Below, piece after piece: positions 7,033 through 7,391 of a stretch of 7,391 bases of DNA. The DNA comes from Flavobacterium psychrophilum. GTDB taxonomy: Bacteria > Bacteroidota > Bacteroidia > Flavobacteriales > Flavobacteriaceae. The notes under the pieces were generated by a model, which made no database searches, was not told where the DNA came from, and saw only the letters and a program-made list of their open reading frames with translations. The first letter of the stretch is position 1; every line of letters starts with the position of its first letter. A program made the position numbers and the translations under genes. The DNA is taken from NCBI GenBank assembly GCA_945861915.1, contig CAMAWK010000117.1, positions 1 through 7,391 on the forward strand, given 5' to 3'.

Positions 7033-7053
7033 TTAAACACAAAGCTCTCAAAG

Positions 7054-7099
7054 AAGGCACAAAGTTCACTATGATAACACCTAGTAAACTTTGTGCCTT
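7054..7099. terminator. Hairpin between convergent genes, probable bidirectional terminator
   Basis: AAGGCACAAAGTT (7054-7066) pairs perfectly with AACTTTGTGCCTT (7087-7099). Beyond one C/A mismatch, the inner arms ACTA (7068-7071) and TAGT (7082-7085) also pair, leaving a 10-base loop. The stem starts 21 bases after the gltX stop and lies 22 bases beyond the stop of the opposing gene. The T-richness after each arm (TTTACATTT on the plus side, CTTTGAG on the minus side) is modest rather than a clean U-run. Confidence 0.65.
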
Positions 7100-7121
7100 T
7101 ACATTTAAAATTTAATAAGGT

Positions 7122-7391
7122 TTACAAATAAATAATAAAATTCGCATTTAATATTCCAGGATTTCCTTTTAGCTTAATTCCTAAATCTTGATTATTTAAG
7201 CTTCCCAACATATTATTGATTCCGTATTGATAGGAAACATTGGCTCTAAAATGTTTAAAGCCCGCTGTAACTCCCACAACTGGATAAAAATTAAACCTTG
7301 AAATATTAGTAATTTGTTTAACCTCAATGTCTGTTCCGGAAATTGTATTATCTTCATTAGCAAAATCAGTTTTGAACTTTCCATTGACTTG
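7122..7391 (-). CDS. C-terminal end of a probable outer-membrane beta-barrel protein, 5' end outside the window
   Basis: The minus-strand frame is open from the window edge to TAA at 7124-7122, giving 89 residues. It shows alternating polar/hydrophobic strands with aromatic residues, for example ISRFNFYPVVGVTAGF, FRANVSYQYGINNML and GILNANFIIYL at the very end. Such patterns and a final hydrophobic strand are typical of Bacteroidota outer-membrane beta-barrel (PorT/OmpA-barrel-like) proteins, where the last strand helps recognition by the BAM machinery. It ends in Leu rather than the more usual Phe. No signal peptide can be judged because the N-terminus is missing. Exact family and function are not determinable from this fragment. 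It converges with gltX across a hairpin. Confidence 0.7.
   Translation of the reverse strand, partial: QVNGKFKTDFANEDNTISGTDIEVKQITNISRFNFYPVVGVTAGFKHFRANVSYQYGINNMLGSLNNQDLGIKLKGNPGILNANFIIYL

Noticed and set aside
7196..7384. Alternative 62-codon minus-strand frame near the right edge
   Set aside because: The overlapping frame ending at 7122 has clear beta-barrel strand patterns and stays open to the window edge, so the shorter one is a shadow.

Overview
This window reads as chromosomal DNA from an AT-rich member of the Bacteroidota, most likely a Flavobacterium-like Flavobacteriaceae. The support is the Bacteroidota-type insertion in glutamyl-tRNA synthetase, the HxxxHxxGYxD variant of the YbeY metal site, a long DUF4175-type coiled-coil membrane protein, a promoter element of the Bacteroidota TAnnTTTG type, and Lys/Asn/Phe/Ile-rich proteins with A/T-rich codons. 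The content is mostly housekeeping. I see no mobile element, CRISPR array, phage gene or RNA gene.

Layout. Positions 1-1421 (minus) hold the first 473 codons of mnmG, a tRNA wobble-uridine modification enzyme, cut off by the window edge. Positions 1422-1565 are a short AT-rich gap. Positions 1566-1994 (minus) are ybeY, the rRNA-processing endoribonuclease, which overlaps the end of a 1118-residue DUF4175-like envelope protein (1991-5347, minus) by 4 bases in an ATGA arrangement. A 161-bp divergent gap separates this from gltX (5509-7032, plus). gltX converges on the last 89 codons of an outer-membrane beta-barrel-like protein (7122-7391, minus), with a strong hairpin between them.

The most notable non-coding signal is a pair of 16-bp sites, TGTTCCACGTGAAACA, at 1491-1506 and 1579-1594. 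Both match the classical chromosomal parS (ParB/Spo0J centromere) sequence. One lies between ybeY and mnmG. The other lies inside the last codons of ybeY, where it dictates the protein tail. Together with mnmG (gidA), often found close to the replication origin and parAB in bacteria, this suggests an origin-proximal, ParB-loading segment.

A second layer is a set of 7-bp-period tandem arrays in the gaps: (TTTAAGG)-like units abutting the mnmG start, degenerate AATCNNN units filling the space between the two parS sites, and AACTCCC units just upstream of the gltX -7 box. Their function is unknown.

The genes share no single pathway. mnmG, ybeY and gltX all serve translation (tRNA modification, rRNA maturation, tRNA charging). 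The DUF4175-like protein and the barrel fragment belong to the envelope. The minus-strand order DUF4175-ybeY-mnmG could be one transcript.
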